Below, piece after piece: positions 26,122 to 35,953 of a DNA stretch of 64,000 nucleotides. The position numbers and the translations under genes were made by a program. The notes beneath the pieces are model-generated. The model was not told the DNA's origin, made no database searches, and saw only the letters and a program-made list of their open reading frames with translations. Within the stretch, counting starts at the first letter, position 1. The number at the start of each line of letters is the position of its first letter. Origin of the DNA: Candidatus Limivivens intestinipullorum (lineage in GTDB: Bacteria > Bacillota > Clostridia > Lachnospirales > Lachnospiraceae); contig DVIQ01000019.1 of NCBI GenBank assembly GCA_018711185.1, positions 59,879 through 123,878 of the forward strand, written 5' to 3'.

Positions 26122-28482
26122 ATGATGACAGAACTGCTGGCCCCGGCGGGGTCCTTTGAAAGTCTGCGGGCTGCGCTTTTGGCCGGAGCGGACGCGGTAT
26201 ATGTGGGGGGCGGACGCTTCGGCGCCAGGGCTTACGCCCAAAATTTCGGACAGGAAGAACTTATGGAGGCCATTGACCTTTGCCATTTAAAGGGGAAACA
26301 CCTCTATCTGACGGTGAACACACTTTTAAAGGAACGGGAACTTGCAGGAGAATTATATGATTACATTGCGCCTCTCTATGAACGTGGACTGGACGCGGTT
26401 CTCGTACAGGATTTCGGCGTGTTCCGTTTCCTGAAAAGAGAATTTCCCGAACTGCCTCTTCACGGGAGCACACAGATGACGGTTCATTCTTCCATGGGGG
26501 CACGTTTTCTCCAGGAAGCGGGGGCTTCCAGGGTTGTGGTTGCCAGGGAACTTTCTCTGGAAGAAATCCGTGGCATCCGCAGGGAGACCAGCCTGGAGAT
26601 CGAAGCCTTTGTTCACGGTGCCCTGTGCTACAGCTTTTCCGGCCAGTGCCTGTTAAGCAGCATGATCGGCGGCAGAAGCGGGAACCGTGGGCGGTGCGCC
26701 CAGCCCTGCCGTCTTCCCTATACGCTGATCAAGGGAGAACGGACGGTGCTCAGGGAGAAGTATCTGCTAAGCCCCAGGGACATCTGCACCCTGTCCATTC
26801 TGCCGGAAATTATAGAGGCCGGCGTCTGTTCCCTGAAGATCGAAGGGAGAATGAAGAATCCGGAGTACGCGGCGCTGACAGTTGGGATTTACCGGAAATA
26901 TGTGGACCGTTTTCTTCAGAATGGAAAAGAAAACTGGACAGTGGAGGAGCAGGATATACGGGATCTTATGGATCTGTATAATCGCGGGGGCTTTTCCACG
27001 GGCTACTATAAAACCCGTAACGGCAGGGAGATGATGTCTTTGGACTGTCCAAGCCATTACGGGACAGCAGGGGCGAAGGTACAGGGAACGGAGAAAGGAA
27101 AGACGGTGCTGACGGCCCTTGAGGATTTAAACGGCCAGGACGTGCTGGAGGGCGGCTACACTCTGGGAGCGCCCGTAAAAAAGGGACGGATCTTTTCCAT
27201 GCGTATGCAGGAAGGCTGCCGAAAGGGCCAGGTTCTGCGCAGAACGAAAAACGCTGCGCTTCTTGCCGAACTTTCCGCCTTTTTAAAGAACCGGCCGGAA
27301 AAAGAAAAAATTAATGGGAAATTAATAATTTCGTTGCAAAAACCTGCTATACTTATGGTTGAAAATGCGCTCTGCCAGGCAGAAGCACGGGGAGAAATGG
27401 CACAGCCCGCCAAAAACCAGGGCCTGACGGAGGACGCGCTGAGAAAGCAAATGGAAAAGACAGGAAATACGCCCTTTGTTTTTGAGAAGCTGGATATTTC
27501 GGTGGAAAAAGGCTGTTTTCTGCCGATTCAAAGCCTGAATGAGCTGCGAAGGCAGGCCTTGGACGAGCTTAAGCGCCGGACTCTGGAACGCTTTTTTCGG
27601 GTACTGCCGTCAAGGGAGCCTGCCAAAGAAGGGGGCGGGGGCGGCGTTAAAGAAAAGCGGGATTTTTCTTTTTCGCTGACCGCTCTGGTGCAGACGGAGG
27701 AACAGCTTGCGGCCGTATTATCCCAGGAGAAGATCGGACGGGTTTACCTGGACGGGCTGGAAGGGATGTATCGCGGGGAAAAAGCCGCCAGGTACAGGGA
27801 AAGGTGCAGGCTTTGCGGGAAAGAGGCCTGGGCGGTTCTTCCCGCTATTTTCCGGCTGGAAACCAGAAAGACATGGGACAGGGAGCAGACAGCCCGGGTT
27901 TTGGCTTCCTATGACGGGATACTGATCCGGAATATCGAAGAGTTTTTTTATCTTCGCGAAGCCGGCGTTTCCTCGGAACGGATGATGGGGGACGGCAGTA
28001 TCTATTTGTATAATCGAGAAACCAGGGCTTTCTGGCAGGAACTGGGTCTGCGCCGCTTTACCGTATCCCCGGAGCTGAATACTGGGGAGATCGCCGATGT
28101 GGGATGTGAGGACAGTGAATTGGTGGTCTACGGCAGGACAGCCCTTATGACCAGCGCCCAGTGCGTCAAAAAAACGGCGGGACTGTGCGACAGGCATCCG
28201 GAGGTTTTGTATCTGAAAGACCGAAAAGGCGCGCGTTTTCCGGTAAAGACCAGCTGCGGCTTCTGCTATAACACAATTTATAACGGGGTTCCTCTGGTAC
28301 TTCTGGACTGCGAAGAGGAAATCCGGCGGGTGCGGCCCATGTCCCTGAGACTTTCCTTTACCACAGAGAGCGGGGAAGAGACGGCGGCGGCCGTCAGGCT
28401 TTTTGCGGGTATGACAGAGGGCTTTCGTTTGTCTTTCCCGGGATCGTTTACCCGGGGGCATTTCAAGAGAGGAATAGAGTAG
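26122..28482 (+). CDS. U32 family peptidase
   Basis: MMTELLAPAGSFESLRAALLAGADAVYVGG and EAFVHGALCYSFSGQCLLSSMIGGRSGNRGRCAQPCR; start set to ATG 26122 after GGGAGAA. Confidence 0.93.
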   Translation: MMTELLAPAGSFESLRAALLAGADAVYVGGGRFGARAYAQNFGQEELMEAIDLCHLKGKHLYLTVNTLLKERELAGELYDYIAPLYERGLDAVLVQDFGVFRFLKREFPELPLHGSTQMTVHSSMGARFLQEAGASRVVVARELSLEEIRGIRRETSLEIEAFVHGALCYSFSGQCLLSSMIGGRSGNRGRCAQPCRLPYTLIKGERTVLREKYLLSPRDICTLSILPEIIEAGVCSLKIEGRMKNPEYAALTVGIYRKYVDRFLQNGKENWTVEEQDIRDLMDLYNRGGFSTGYYKTRNGREMMSLDCPSHYGTAGAKVQGTEKGKTVLTALEDLNGQDVLEGGYTLGAPVKKGRIFSMRMQEGCRKGQVLRRTKNAALLAELSAFLKNRPEKEKINGKLIISLQKPAILMVENALCQAEARGEMAQPAKNQGLTEDALRKQMEKTGNTPFVFEKLDISVEKGCFLPIQSLNELRRQALDELKRRTLERFFRVLPSREPAKEGGGGGVKEKRDFSFSLTALVQTEEQLAAVLSQEKIGRVYLDGLEGMYRGEKAARYRERCRLCGKEAWAVLPAIFRLETRKTWDREQTARVLASYDGILIRNIEEFFYLREAGVSSERMMGDGSIYLYNRETRAFWQELGLRRFTVSPELNTGEIADVGCEDSELVVYGRTALMTSAQCVKKTAGLCDRHPEVLYLKDRKGARFPVKTSCGFCYNTIYNGVPLVLLDCEEEIRRVRPMSLRLSFTTESGEETAAAVRLFAGMTEGFRLSFPGSFTRGHFKRGIE

Positions 28483-28490
28483 GTGATCCA

Positions 28491-29837
28491 TTGACAAGGC
28501 TAATCATTGACATATCCAGATATGTCCTGTTCGGATTGATTTTGATTTATTCGATTCAGAGCTTCCTGGTATTTGTAAAAAGAGATGAGGAATCCAGAGA
28601 ATTTTTATTTCTGCGGCAGAATGTAGTAATGTTCTGCATTCATTTCGTAGCGTTTATGGTTCTCTATCTGCGTATGGAAGAACCCATGCTCCTGTTTTTT
28701 TACGGGGCGCAGGTGATTTATCTGGCGGCAACCCTGGTATTTTACCGAAATCTGTATCCAAAGGCATCAAAGCTTTTGGTGAACAATATGTGCATGCTGA
28801 TTACAGTGGGCTTTATCATGGTGACGCGGCTTTCCTATGACGACTCCATTCAGCAGTTCAAGATGCTGATCGCGGGTACGGTGGTTTCCCTGGCGGTGCC
28901 GGTGGTGATCCGAAAGGTGAAGGCCATCGCCAGCTGGTCATGGCTTTATGCCATCGCGGGAATCGGCCTTTTGGCGGCGGTAACGGTTCTGGGCGAGGAG
29001 ACGGGCGGAGCGAAGCTGTCGCTAAGCTTTGGCCCCATCGCGCTGCAGCCCTCGGAGTTCATAAAGATTACCTTCGCCCTCTTCGCGGCAGGAATGCTTT
29101 CAAAGTCCGTGAAATTCGGAAATGTGGCGCTGACTACGGTTCTGGCGGCGGCTCATGTGCTTTTACTTGTGGTGTCCACGGATCTGGGAAGCGCGCTGAT
29201 TTATTTCGTGGCGTATCTTGTGATGCTCTATGCCAGTACCAGAGACTGGCGCTACCTGGGATTGGGCGTTGTGGCGGGCTGCGCGGCGGCGGTGGCAGCC
29301 TATATGCTGTTCGCCCATGTGAAGGTCCGGGTGCAGGTGTGGCAGGATCCCTTCGCGGATTACGCGGGGAGCGGCTATCAGATCGCCCAGGCGCTGTTCG
29401 CGATCGGAGCGGGAGGCTGGTTCGGCACGGGACTGTGCCAGGGCTCTCCCGGAGCGATTCCCGTGGTGGAGGACTTTATGTTCGCTGCCATCGCGGAGGA
29501 GCTGGGAAGCCTCTTCTGCATCTGTCTGATCCTGATTTATATGAGCTGCTTTATCATGTTTATTAATGTTGCCTTGAAAATGGAGAAAGGGTTTTACCGG
29601 CTGACGGCCCTGGGACTTGGCTGTATGCTGGCGGTTCAGGTTTTCCTTACAGTTGGGGGAGCGATGAAAATGATCCCGATGACCGGCGTTACCCTGCCCT
29701 TTATCAGTACCGGAGGAAGTTCCCTTCTTGCGACGCTGATTATGTTCGCGATTGTGCAGGGAATGTACATTCTTAGAAGAGATGAGGAGCATGATGAGGA
29801 GGAAGAAGAAGAATACCGAGGAGCTTACAGTGAGTGA
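28491..29837 (+). CDS. FtsW/RodA/SpoVE family membrane protein
   Basis: Multi-TM; PLPFISTGGSSLLAT-like signature (LPFISTGGSSLLATLIMFAIVQG). Confidence 0.9.
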   Translation: MTRLIIDISRYVLFGLILIYSIQSFLVFVKRDEESREFLFLRQNVVMFCIHFVAFMVLYLRMEEPMLLFFYGAQVIYLAATLVFYRNLYPKASKLLVNNMCMLITVGFIMVTRLSYDDSIQQFKMLIAGTVVSLAVPVVIRKVKAIASWSWLYAIAGIGLLAAVTVLGEETGGAKLSLSFGPIALQPSEFIKITFALFAAGMLSKSVKFGNVALTTVLAAAHVLLLVVSTDLGSALIYFVAYLVMLYASTRDWRYLGLGVVAGCAAAVAAYMLFAHVKVRVQVWQDPFADYAGSGYQIAQALFAIGAGGWFGTGLCQGSPGAIPVVEDFMFAAIAEELGSLFCICLILIYMSCFIMFINVALKMEKGFYRLTALGLGCMLAVQVFLTVGGAMKMIPMTGVTLPFISTGGSSLLATLIMFAIVQGMYILRRDEEHDEEEEEEYRGAYSE

Positions 29838-31362
29838 AGTTCCCGTCTATGGCGAGGACCCGAAGCCTCAGAAAGAAAAGATAGACATTCTTGACATTAC
29901 GAAGCCCAAGGCTGTGCGGGAGCCTCCGAAAAACCGTAAGGAACGCAACCGTGCCATGGTAAAGGCCAGCTACTTTATGGTGGCGATGTTTTTAAGTCTT
30001 GTGGTGTATCTTGTGTATTTTAATGTGATCCGGGCGGACTCCATCAATTCCAACGCCTATAATACGAAACAAAGCGCCAAGGAGAACATGATTATCCGGG
30101 GTGCGATCTATTCGGCGGACGGCCAGCCTCTGGCTATTACGAATGTGGACGCCGGCGGAAACGAAAGCAGGGTGTATCCTTATTATCAGACCTTTTCCCA
30201 TGTGGTGGGATATGCCACGAACGGCCGCTCCGGGATTGAGTCGGTCTATAACGATGAGCTTCTGACCTGCAGCTCTTCGATTCTGCAGCAGATCGAGGAC
30301 TCGGCCCAGAACGTAAAGGTCCGGGGAGACAGCCTGTATCTGACACTGAATACCAGTCTGCAGAGGGCAGCCTACGACGCGTTGGGAAATTACGGATACA
30401 ACGGCGCGGTGGTGGTTCTTGAACCGGATACCGGGAAGATTCTTGCCATGGTTTCCAGGCCGGGCTTTGATCCCAATACCATATCCCAGGACTGGGATAT
30501 TCTGGTATCGGATGAGGCGAACAGCCCGCTTTTGAACCGGGCGACCCAGGGACTTTACCCGCCGGGATCCACCTTTAAGGTACTCACTACCCTTGCCTAT
30601 ATCCGGGAAAATCCGGACGATTACCAGAATTTTACTTTTAACTGCCAGGGGCTTGTGTCCATGGGAGACGTAAATATCACCTGTTACGGAGGATCTGTTC
30701 ATGGAAGCGAGACTCTTGAACAGGCGTTTATGAATTCCTGCAACGGCGCCTTTGCCACCATTGGAACCGAGCTGGAGTACGATGCGTACCGGGATATCTG
30801 CGAGGATTTCTTTTTCAATGACTCCATTGACCTGGTTTTGCCGACATCAGAAAGCCAGTTTGAGCTGGAGTCCGGATCTTCCGTGGGCGAACAGATGACA
30901 ACAGCTATTGGCCAGGGAGATACCCTTGCGACACCCCTGCAGATGGCTATGGTGGCGGCTGCCGTGGCAAATAACGGTACGATCATGAAGCCCTATCTGC
31001 TGGATTACATCGCAACCTATGACGGAGATGTGGTTCGGGAGTACAACCCGTCCAGCTATCGGACCGTGATGTCCTCCGCTGAGGCGGAGATTCTGGCCGG
31101 GTATATGACCAGCACCGCCCAGTCCGGAACCGCTTCCGCCCTGTCGGGCAATGGCTATACGGTGGCCGGAAAGACGGGTTCCGCCGAGTATGAAATCGAC
31201 GGATCCGAGAATATGGGAACCCACAGCTGGTTTATTGGCTACTCCAACGTGGAGGATCCGGACATTGCCATTGCCGTAATCGCGGAGAATGGCGGTTCCG
31301 GCAGCAGTACAGCGGTCCCCATCGCGAAATATATTTTCGACGCGTATTATTACGGCTATTGA
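29791..31362 (+). CDS. Penicillin-binding protein (class B transpeptidase)
   Basis: LYPPGSTFKVLTTLAY (SxxK), SCN motif NSCNGAFATIG, KTGSAEYE. Confidence 0.93.
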   Translation: MMRRKKKNTEELTVSEVPVYGEDPKPQKEKIDILDITKPKAVREPPKNRKERNRAMVKASYFMVAMFLSLVVYLVYFNVIRADSINSNAYNTKQSAKENMIIRGAIYSADGQPLAITNVDAGGNESRVYPYYQTFSHVVGYATNGRSGIESVYNDELLTCSSSILQQIEDSAQNVKVRGDSLYLTLNTSLQRAAYDALGNYGYNGAVVVLEPDTGKILAMVSRPGFDPNTISQDWDILVSDEANSPLLNRATQGLYPPGSTFKVLTTLAYIRENPDDYQNFTFNCQGLVSMGDVNITCYGGSVHGSETLEQAFMNSCNGAFATIGTELEYDAYRDICEDFFFNDSIDLVLPTSESQFELESGSSVGEQMTTAIGQGDTLATPLQMAMVAAAVANNGTIMKPYLLDYIATYDGDVVREYNPSSYRTVMSSAEAEILAGYMTSTAQSGTASALSGNGYTVAGKTGSAEYEIDGSENMGTHSWFIGYSNVEDPDIAIAVIAENGGSGSSTAVPIAKYIFDAYYYGY

Positions 31363-31462
31363 TTTCCATTTTGCACTCCTGTATTTTGGCATTGCATTCT
31401 CAGGCAAAAAGATGTATACTAATGTCAGTCAAATGACACAACGCATAACAGGAGGAATTGCA

Positions 31463-31915
31463 ATGATTGAAGCAACGAGCTGTGGCGGTGTGGTTATATT
31501 TCGCGGAAAGATTCTGCTTCTGTACAAAAGCTATAAAAATAAGTATGAAGGCTGGGTCCTTCCGAAAGGAACTGTTGAGGCCGGTGAAGAGTTTAAGGAT
31601 ACGGCAGCTCGGGAGGTTCTGGAAGAAACAGGAGTGCAGGCGTCGATTATCAAATATGTTGGAAAAAGCCAGTATACCTTCAATGTACCTGAAGACACGG
31701 TGGCAAAGGACGTGCACTGGTATCTGATGATGTCTGACAGCTATTACAGCAAGCCGCAGCGCGAGGAGTATTTTATTGACTCCGGCTATTATAAGTATCA
31801 CGAGGCTTACCATCTTCTGAAATTTTCCAATGAAAAAATGATACTGGAAAAAGCGTACAGCGAGTATCTGGATCTGAAAAAGAAAAATTTGTGGGGTAGC
31901 CGAAAGTATTTTTGA
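31463..31915 (+). CDS. NUDIX hydrolase
   Basis: GTVEAGEEFKDTAAREVLEETGVQ Nudix box; GGAGG RBS before ATG 31463. Confidence 0.92.
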   Translation: MIEATSCGGVVIFRGKILLLYKSYKNKYEGWVLPKGTVEAGEEFKDTAAREVLEETGVQASIIKYVGKSQYTFNVPEDTVAKDVHWYLMMSDSYYSKPQREEYFIDSGYYKYHEAYHLLKFSNEKMILEKAYSEYLDLKKKNLWGSRKYF

Positions 31916-31950
31916 AAAAGGGTGTGCCAGGTGCACACCCTTTTCGTTTT
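31916..31950 (+). terminator. Terminator after the NUDIX gene
   Basis: AAAAGGGTGTGC caggt GCACACCCTTTTCGTTTT. Confidence 0.8.
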
Positions 31951-32048
31951 AATAATTTTTTTGCTGTAATTTACTGCGAAGTCTGGTAAAATAAAAGCAG
32001 CTACAATTCAGAAAAGCATCCAGATAATTGGATAAAGGAGGATTGCGT

Positions 32049-33545
32049 ATGCTGGAGAAAATCGATCTGTCAAAGAAAATGAGCAAAGAAGAGTTTGATA
32101 AGGTCATCGACGGGCTGGAGGCGAAGGCCGGGCTCTTGCAGAGGGAGTGCCGTGAGCTGAAAATTCCGGTGATCATTCTCTTCGAAGGATTCGGGGCCTC
32201 CGGAAAGGGAACACTGATCAACAGCCTGATTCATGCGCTGGATCCCAGGGGCTTCCGGGTTTATGCCATAAACGGGGAGTCAGAGGACGAGATTATGCGC
32301 CCGTATCTCTGGCGCTTCTGGACGAAAACGCCGGAGAAGGGACGCATCGCTATTTTTGACCGGAGCTGGTATAAAAGGGTACTTACAGACCGCTTTGACG
32401 GCATCACTTCAGAAAAGGAGCTGGGGTATGCCTTCGATGAAATCCTGTCTTTTGAGAATACCCTGGCGGATGACGGATTTGTTATCCTCAAGTTCTTCCT
32501 GGATATTACGAAAAAGGAACAGGAGAAGCGCTTCGAGAAGCTTCTGGCCAGCAAGGAGACGGCATGGCGTGTTTCCAAGGGAGATCTCAAGAGAAATAAG
32601 CATTTCGATGAATATAAGCGCCTGAATGAGGAAATGCTCCAGAAAACCGATACGGATTTCGCTCCCTGGAATATTGTGGAGGCGGTAAATAAGGAATACG
32701 CGGTAGTTAAGATCTTTCACACGGTCATCAACCGGCTGTCCGAGGCTGTCTTGCGGGCCAAAGCCGCCAGAGAAGCGAAGGAGAAGCCTTCTGTGAAAGA
32801 AGAGCCGGTGAAGTTTAAATCTTCTATTCTGAGCAGTGTGGACTTGTCCCTTTCCATGGAGAAGGAGGAGTACCGTCAGCGGCGGAAAGAGCTCCAGAAG
32901 AGGCTGAATTTCCTTCACAGCGAGCTATACCGCAGAAGGATTCCGGTGATTCTCGGCTTTGAGGGATGGGATGCCGGCGGCAAGGGCGGCGCCATCAAAC
33001 GGCTGACGGAGTGCCTGGATCCCAGGGGATATGCCGTACACCCCACGGCCTCGCCAAACGACATCGAGAAGGCGCACCATTATTTATGGCGTTTTTGGGA
33101 GGACATTCCAAAGGCCGGACACATTACGATTTTTGACCGCACATGGTACGGCAGAGTGATGGTGGAGCGCATCGAGGGCTTCTGTACGGAAAACGAATGG
33201 CGCAGAGCTTATAAGGAAATGAACGACATGGAGGCCCAGTGGGCCAATTACGGAGCGATTGTGCTGAAGTTCTGGCTCCAGATCGATAAGGACGAGCAGG
33301 AAAGACGTTTCAACGAGCGCATGAACACGCCGGAGAAGCGCTGGAAAATTACGGATGAGGATTGGCGGAACCGCGAAAAATGGGATCAGTATGAGAGCGC
33401 GGTGGACGAAATGCTGATTCGGACATCTACGACCTACGCGCCATGGATTATTGTAGAAGGAAACAGCAAGTATTATGCGAGGATCAAGGTTCTGGAAACT
33501 GTAGTAAAGGCTTTGGAAGAGCGGATGAAGGAAGACGATAAATGA
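32049..33545 (+). CDS. Tandem-domain PPK2 (polyphosphate:AMP phosphotransferase type)
   Basis: Two PPK2 domains: GFGASGKGTLINSLIHALDPRGF and GWDAGGKGGAIKRLTECLDPRGY; FDRSWYKR / FDRTWYGRV. Confidence 0.92.
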   Translation: MLEKIDLSKKMSKEEFDKVIDGLEAKAGLLQRECRELKIPVIILFEGFGASGKGTLINSLIHALDPRGFRVYAINGESEDEIMRPYLWRFWTKTPEKGRIAIFDRSWYKRVLTDRFDGITSEKELGYAFDEILSFENTLADDGFVILKFFLDITKKEQEKRFEKLLASKETAWRVSKGDLKRNKHFDEYKRLNEEMLQKTDTDFAPWNIVEAVNKEYAVVKIFHTVINRLSEAVLRAKAAREAKEKPSVKEEPVKFKSSILSSVDLSLSMEKEEYRQRRKELQKRLNFLHSELYRRRIPVILGFEGWDAGGKGGAIKRLTECLDPRGYAVHPTASPNDIEKAHHYLWRFWEDIPKAGHITIFDRTWYGRVMVERIEGFCTENEWRRAYKEMNDMEAQWANYGAIVLKFWLQIDKDEQERRFNERMNTPEKRWKITDEDWRNREKWDQYESAVDEMLIRTSTTYAPWIIVEGNSKYYARIKVLETVVKALEERMKEDDK

Positions 33546-33883
33546 AGCGGCAGACATGGCTTGCGCCTCTCTATTTCGGCGAGACGGCAGAAAAAAAGAA
33601 AGACAGGCTGATAAGGAAATTAAACCGGAGTAAGGGGATGCCCGCGGACGTTTACCTGATTACCCTGGCAGCCAACGGACGGGATGTCTTTGACATTTTG
33701 TCCGCGGTCTGGCTGATGCAGCCTGCTGTGAAAAAAAGGCTGCCAATTGTGGTGGGAATCGCCTGCGGGCGGGAAGAGGCCATGGAGGTTGTTCTGGGAA
33801 TTGCCCGGGAGGTGTATGAAAAGACCGGGGGCGCCGATATCCGCCGGTATATTCTGGAGCGTTATCAAAAAGAAGGATTATGA
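33542..33883 (+). CDS. Conserved hypothetical protein (113 aa)
   Basis: ORF overlaps the PPK2 stop (ATGA-type overlap); no family recognised. Confidence 0.75.
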   Translation: MKRQTWLAPLYFGETAEKKKDRLIRKLNRSKGMPADVYLITLAANGRDVFDILSAVWLMQPAVKKRLPIVVGIACGREEAMEVVLGIAREVYEKTGGADIRRYILERYQKEGL

Positions 33884-33896
33884 CAGGGGATTGTAT

Positions 33897-34943
33897 ATGC
33901 TACATATTTTGTTGGTTATACTGAAAACAGCAGGAATCATCCTGGGCGTGGTTCTTCTTCTGGCGGCGGTTTTGATCGGCGCGGTACTCCTGGTTCCGCT
34001 CCGCTACCGTATTGAAGGGCGGTGCGGGCCCAAGGAAAAGGATGCGGCCCTTTCGGTGACCTGGTTTGGAAGGCTGATCCGGGTACAGGCCCGGGCTTCG
34101 GCGGAAAAGGGCGTGGCTGTGGAGGCTAGGGCGGCGTGGATTACGCTGCTGCGCTTTCCAAAAGGGAAAGACGGTTCGGGAAGAAAGAAAAAAATAGCCG
34201 GACGTCCGCCAAAATCCGGCGCAGCGGCAAAGAAACGGCGAGAGAAGCCGGGAGAGAAAGCGGCCCACAGAACAGGGGCCGTGGATGCGGAGAGAGAAAT
34301 TCGCGCCGAGCATCCGGCCCGGAGAGAAGAAGCCAAGGGCCCGGCAGCACAGGGTGTACCAACCCGCAGCGCAGGACCGGAAAAGACAGAGAATGAAGTC
34401 CGGGCCGACTCCGGCGAGGGGCGGATCAGGGGACTGCTGACTGCCCTGTGGGAAAAAGGAAAAGCTCTTTTTCACTTTCTGGCCGCTTTGCCGGAAAAAA
34501 TCCGACAATGCCGGGAAAGGGTTCTGGGATTTTTCCGGAAACTGAAGGAAATCGGCAGCCGGTGGAGAAAACTTAGGGAAAAGATCTCCTGGTATCTGGA
34601 AATTTGGAAAGAGGAGGAGACTTGGCGTTTGCTGAAGGCAGGAATGGAGCATCTGCGCTATCTGTGGCGGCACTACCGGCCCAGACGATCTGAGGGATTC
34701 CTGCGCTTCGGCTTTCCGGATCCTTCCGTTACGGGACAGGCCGCGGGGGTTTTGTATCTTATCTTTTCAAATCCGGGCAATACCATCACCCTTTGTCCGG
34801 AGTTTTCCACAGATGTGATCATCGGCGAGGGGGAACTGATGATAAAGGGGAGGATACGGCTCATCCATCTGGTGAGGACCGGTTTTTCTCTTTTTCGAAA
34901 TCAGGATCTGCGCCATTTCCTGAGACGAATCCGGGAAAAGTAA
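33897..34943 (+). CDS. DUF2953-type membrane protein with long charged linker
   Basis: N-terminal TM; C-terminal FGFPDPSVTGQAAGVLYLIF typical of DUF2953; next to gerW-like gene. Confidence 0.8.
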   Translation: MLHILLVILKTAGIILGVVLLLAAVLIGAVLLVPLRYRIEGRCGPKEKDAALSVTWFGRLIRVQARASAEKGVAVEARAAWITLLRFPKGKDGSGRKKKIAGRPPKSGAAAKKRREKPGEKAAHRTGAVDAEREIRAEHPARREEAKGPAAQGVPTRSAGPEKTENEVRADSGEGRIRGLLTALWEKGKALFHFLAALPEKIRQCRERVLGFFRKLKEIGSRWRKLREKISWYLEIWKEEETWRLLKAGMEHLRYLWRHYRPRRSEGFLRFGFPDPSVTGQAAGVLYLIFSNPGNTITLCPEFSTDVIIGEGELMIKGRIRLIHLVRTGFSLFRNQDLRHFLRRIREK

Positions 34944-35019
34944 CAGTTCAGTTTTGCACTCCTGAATCACGTTCTTACGGTCCGCGCAGCATGTGCGCAG
35001 ACCTGGTCTGAACTGTTGC
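34940..35019 (-). repeat. Copy D, internally deleted element (80 bp)
   Basis: GTAACAGTTCAG|TTTTGCACTCCTGAATCACGTTCTTACGGTCCGCGCAGCATGTGCGCAGACCTGGTCTGAACTGTTGC; flanked by CGGGAAAAG direct repeats (34932-34940 and 35019-35027). Confidence 0.9.
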
Positions 35020-35057
35020 GGGAAAAGGCATGATAAAATAGTAGGAGGAATAGAATC

Positions 35058-35450
35058 ATGGCATCAGAAAATAATTTTCAGAATACGGTAGATTCGCTGT
35101 TTAAAGGAATGGACAGCTTTATTACAACGAAAACCGTGGTGGGAGAGGCTATCACCGTGGGGGATACCATTATTCTGCCGCTGGTGGATGTGACCTTCGG
35201 CGTGGCCGCGACGGCCAAGGCGGAGGACAAGAAAAACGGCGGCGGAGGCGGAATGGGCGGAAAGATGACGCCCAGCGCCGTGCTGGTAATCCAGAACGGA
35301 ACAACAAAGCTTGTGAACATAAAGAATCAGGACGGTCTGACGAAGATCCTGGACATGGTGCCGGATTTTGTGAGCCGGTTTACCTCCGGCTCCGGCGAGC
35401 CCCAAGCCGGCCAGGAGAGCGAGGAACCGCAGAAAAACACGGTGGAATAG
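35058..35450 (+). CDS. GerW/YtfJ family sporulation protein
   Basis: GDTIILPLVDVTFGVAATAKAEDKKNGGGGGMGGKMTPSAVLVIQNG. Confidence 0.92.
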   Translation: MASENNFQNTVDSLFKGMDSFITTKTVVGEAITVGDTIILPLVDVTFGVAATAKAEDKKNGGGGGMGGKMTPSAVLVIQNGTTKLVNIKNQDGLTKILDMVPDFVSRFTSGSGEPQAGQESEEPQKNTVE

Positions 35451-35452
35451 AG

Positions 35453-35490
35453 AAAGAAGGGAAGGATTGCGAATAAACCTTCCCTTCTTT
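35453..35490 (+). terminator. Perfect 13-bp stem terminator
   Basis: AAAGAAGGGAAGG attgcgaataaa CCTTCCCTTCTTT. Confidence 0.8.
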
Positions 35491-35579
35491 GGCATATAAA
35501 TAGAAATAAGAAAAGCCCGGCCAGGTCCCCCGATGCGGACATGGCCTGTGCGGCTTCTGCCGCCAGTCGGAGGGAGCTT

Positions 35580-35726
35580 ATGAGGCGTATTGTCGGATAC
35601 ACCTTATTTTTTATAGGGATCGGAATGCTGATCGCCTTTTTTATGCCCAATGAGTTTGTCACGCTGCTTCTGGCGGCAGGATTGCTGATCCTGGGCTACC
35701 TGCTTTTTTGCGGCTGCAGGCAATAA
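35580..35726 (+). CDS. Small membrane protein (48 aa)
   Basis: MRRIVGYTLFFIGIGMLIAFFMPNEFVTLLLAAGLLILGYLLFCGCRQ; upstream GGAGG. Confidence 0.7.
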   Translation: MRRIVGYTLFFIGIGMLIAFFMPNEFVTLLLAAGLLILGYLLFCGCRQ

Positions 35727-35750
35727 AAAAGGAGCAGCCTTGGCTGCTCC
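35724..35750 (-). terminator. Terminator for rpmB
   Basis: On minus strand GGAGCAGCC aa GGCTGCTCC TTTTTT. Confidence 0.85.
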
Positions 35751-35764
35751 GGGTCAGCGTTATG

Positions 35765-35953
35765 TTACGCTCTTTCTACTTTGCCGGATCTTAAGCAAGA
35801 AGTACAAACATACATCTTCCTGGTGTTCCCTCCGTCAACCTTTACGCGGACGGATTTGATGTTGGACTTCCACATCTTGTTCGATCTTCTATGAGAATGA
35901 CTCACCTTGATTCCGAAATGAGCACCCTTATCACAAATAGCACACTTTGCCAT
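35765..35953 (-). CDS. rpmB: 50S ribosomal protein L28
   Basis: MAKCAICDKGAHFGIKVSHSHRRSNKMWKSNIKSVRVKVDG. Confidence 0.97.
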   Translation of the reverse strand: MAKCAICDKGAHFGIKVSHSHRRSNKMWKSNIKSVRVKVDGGNTRKMYVCTSCLRSGKVERA

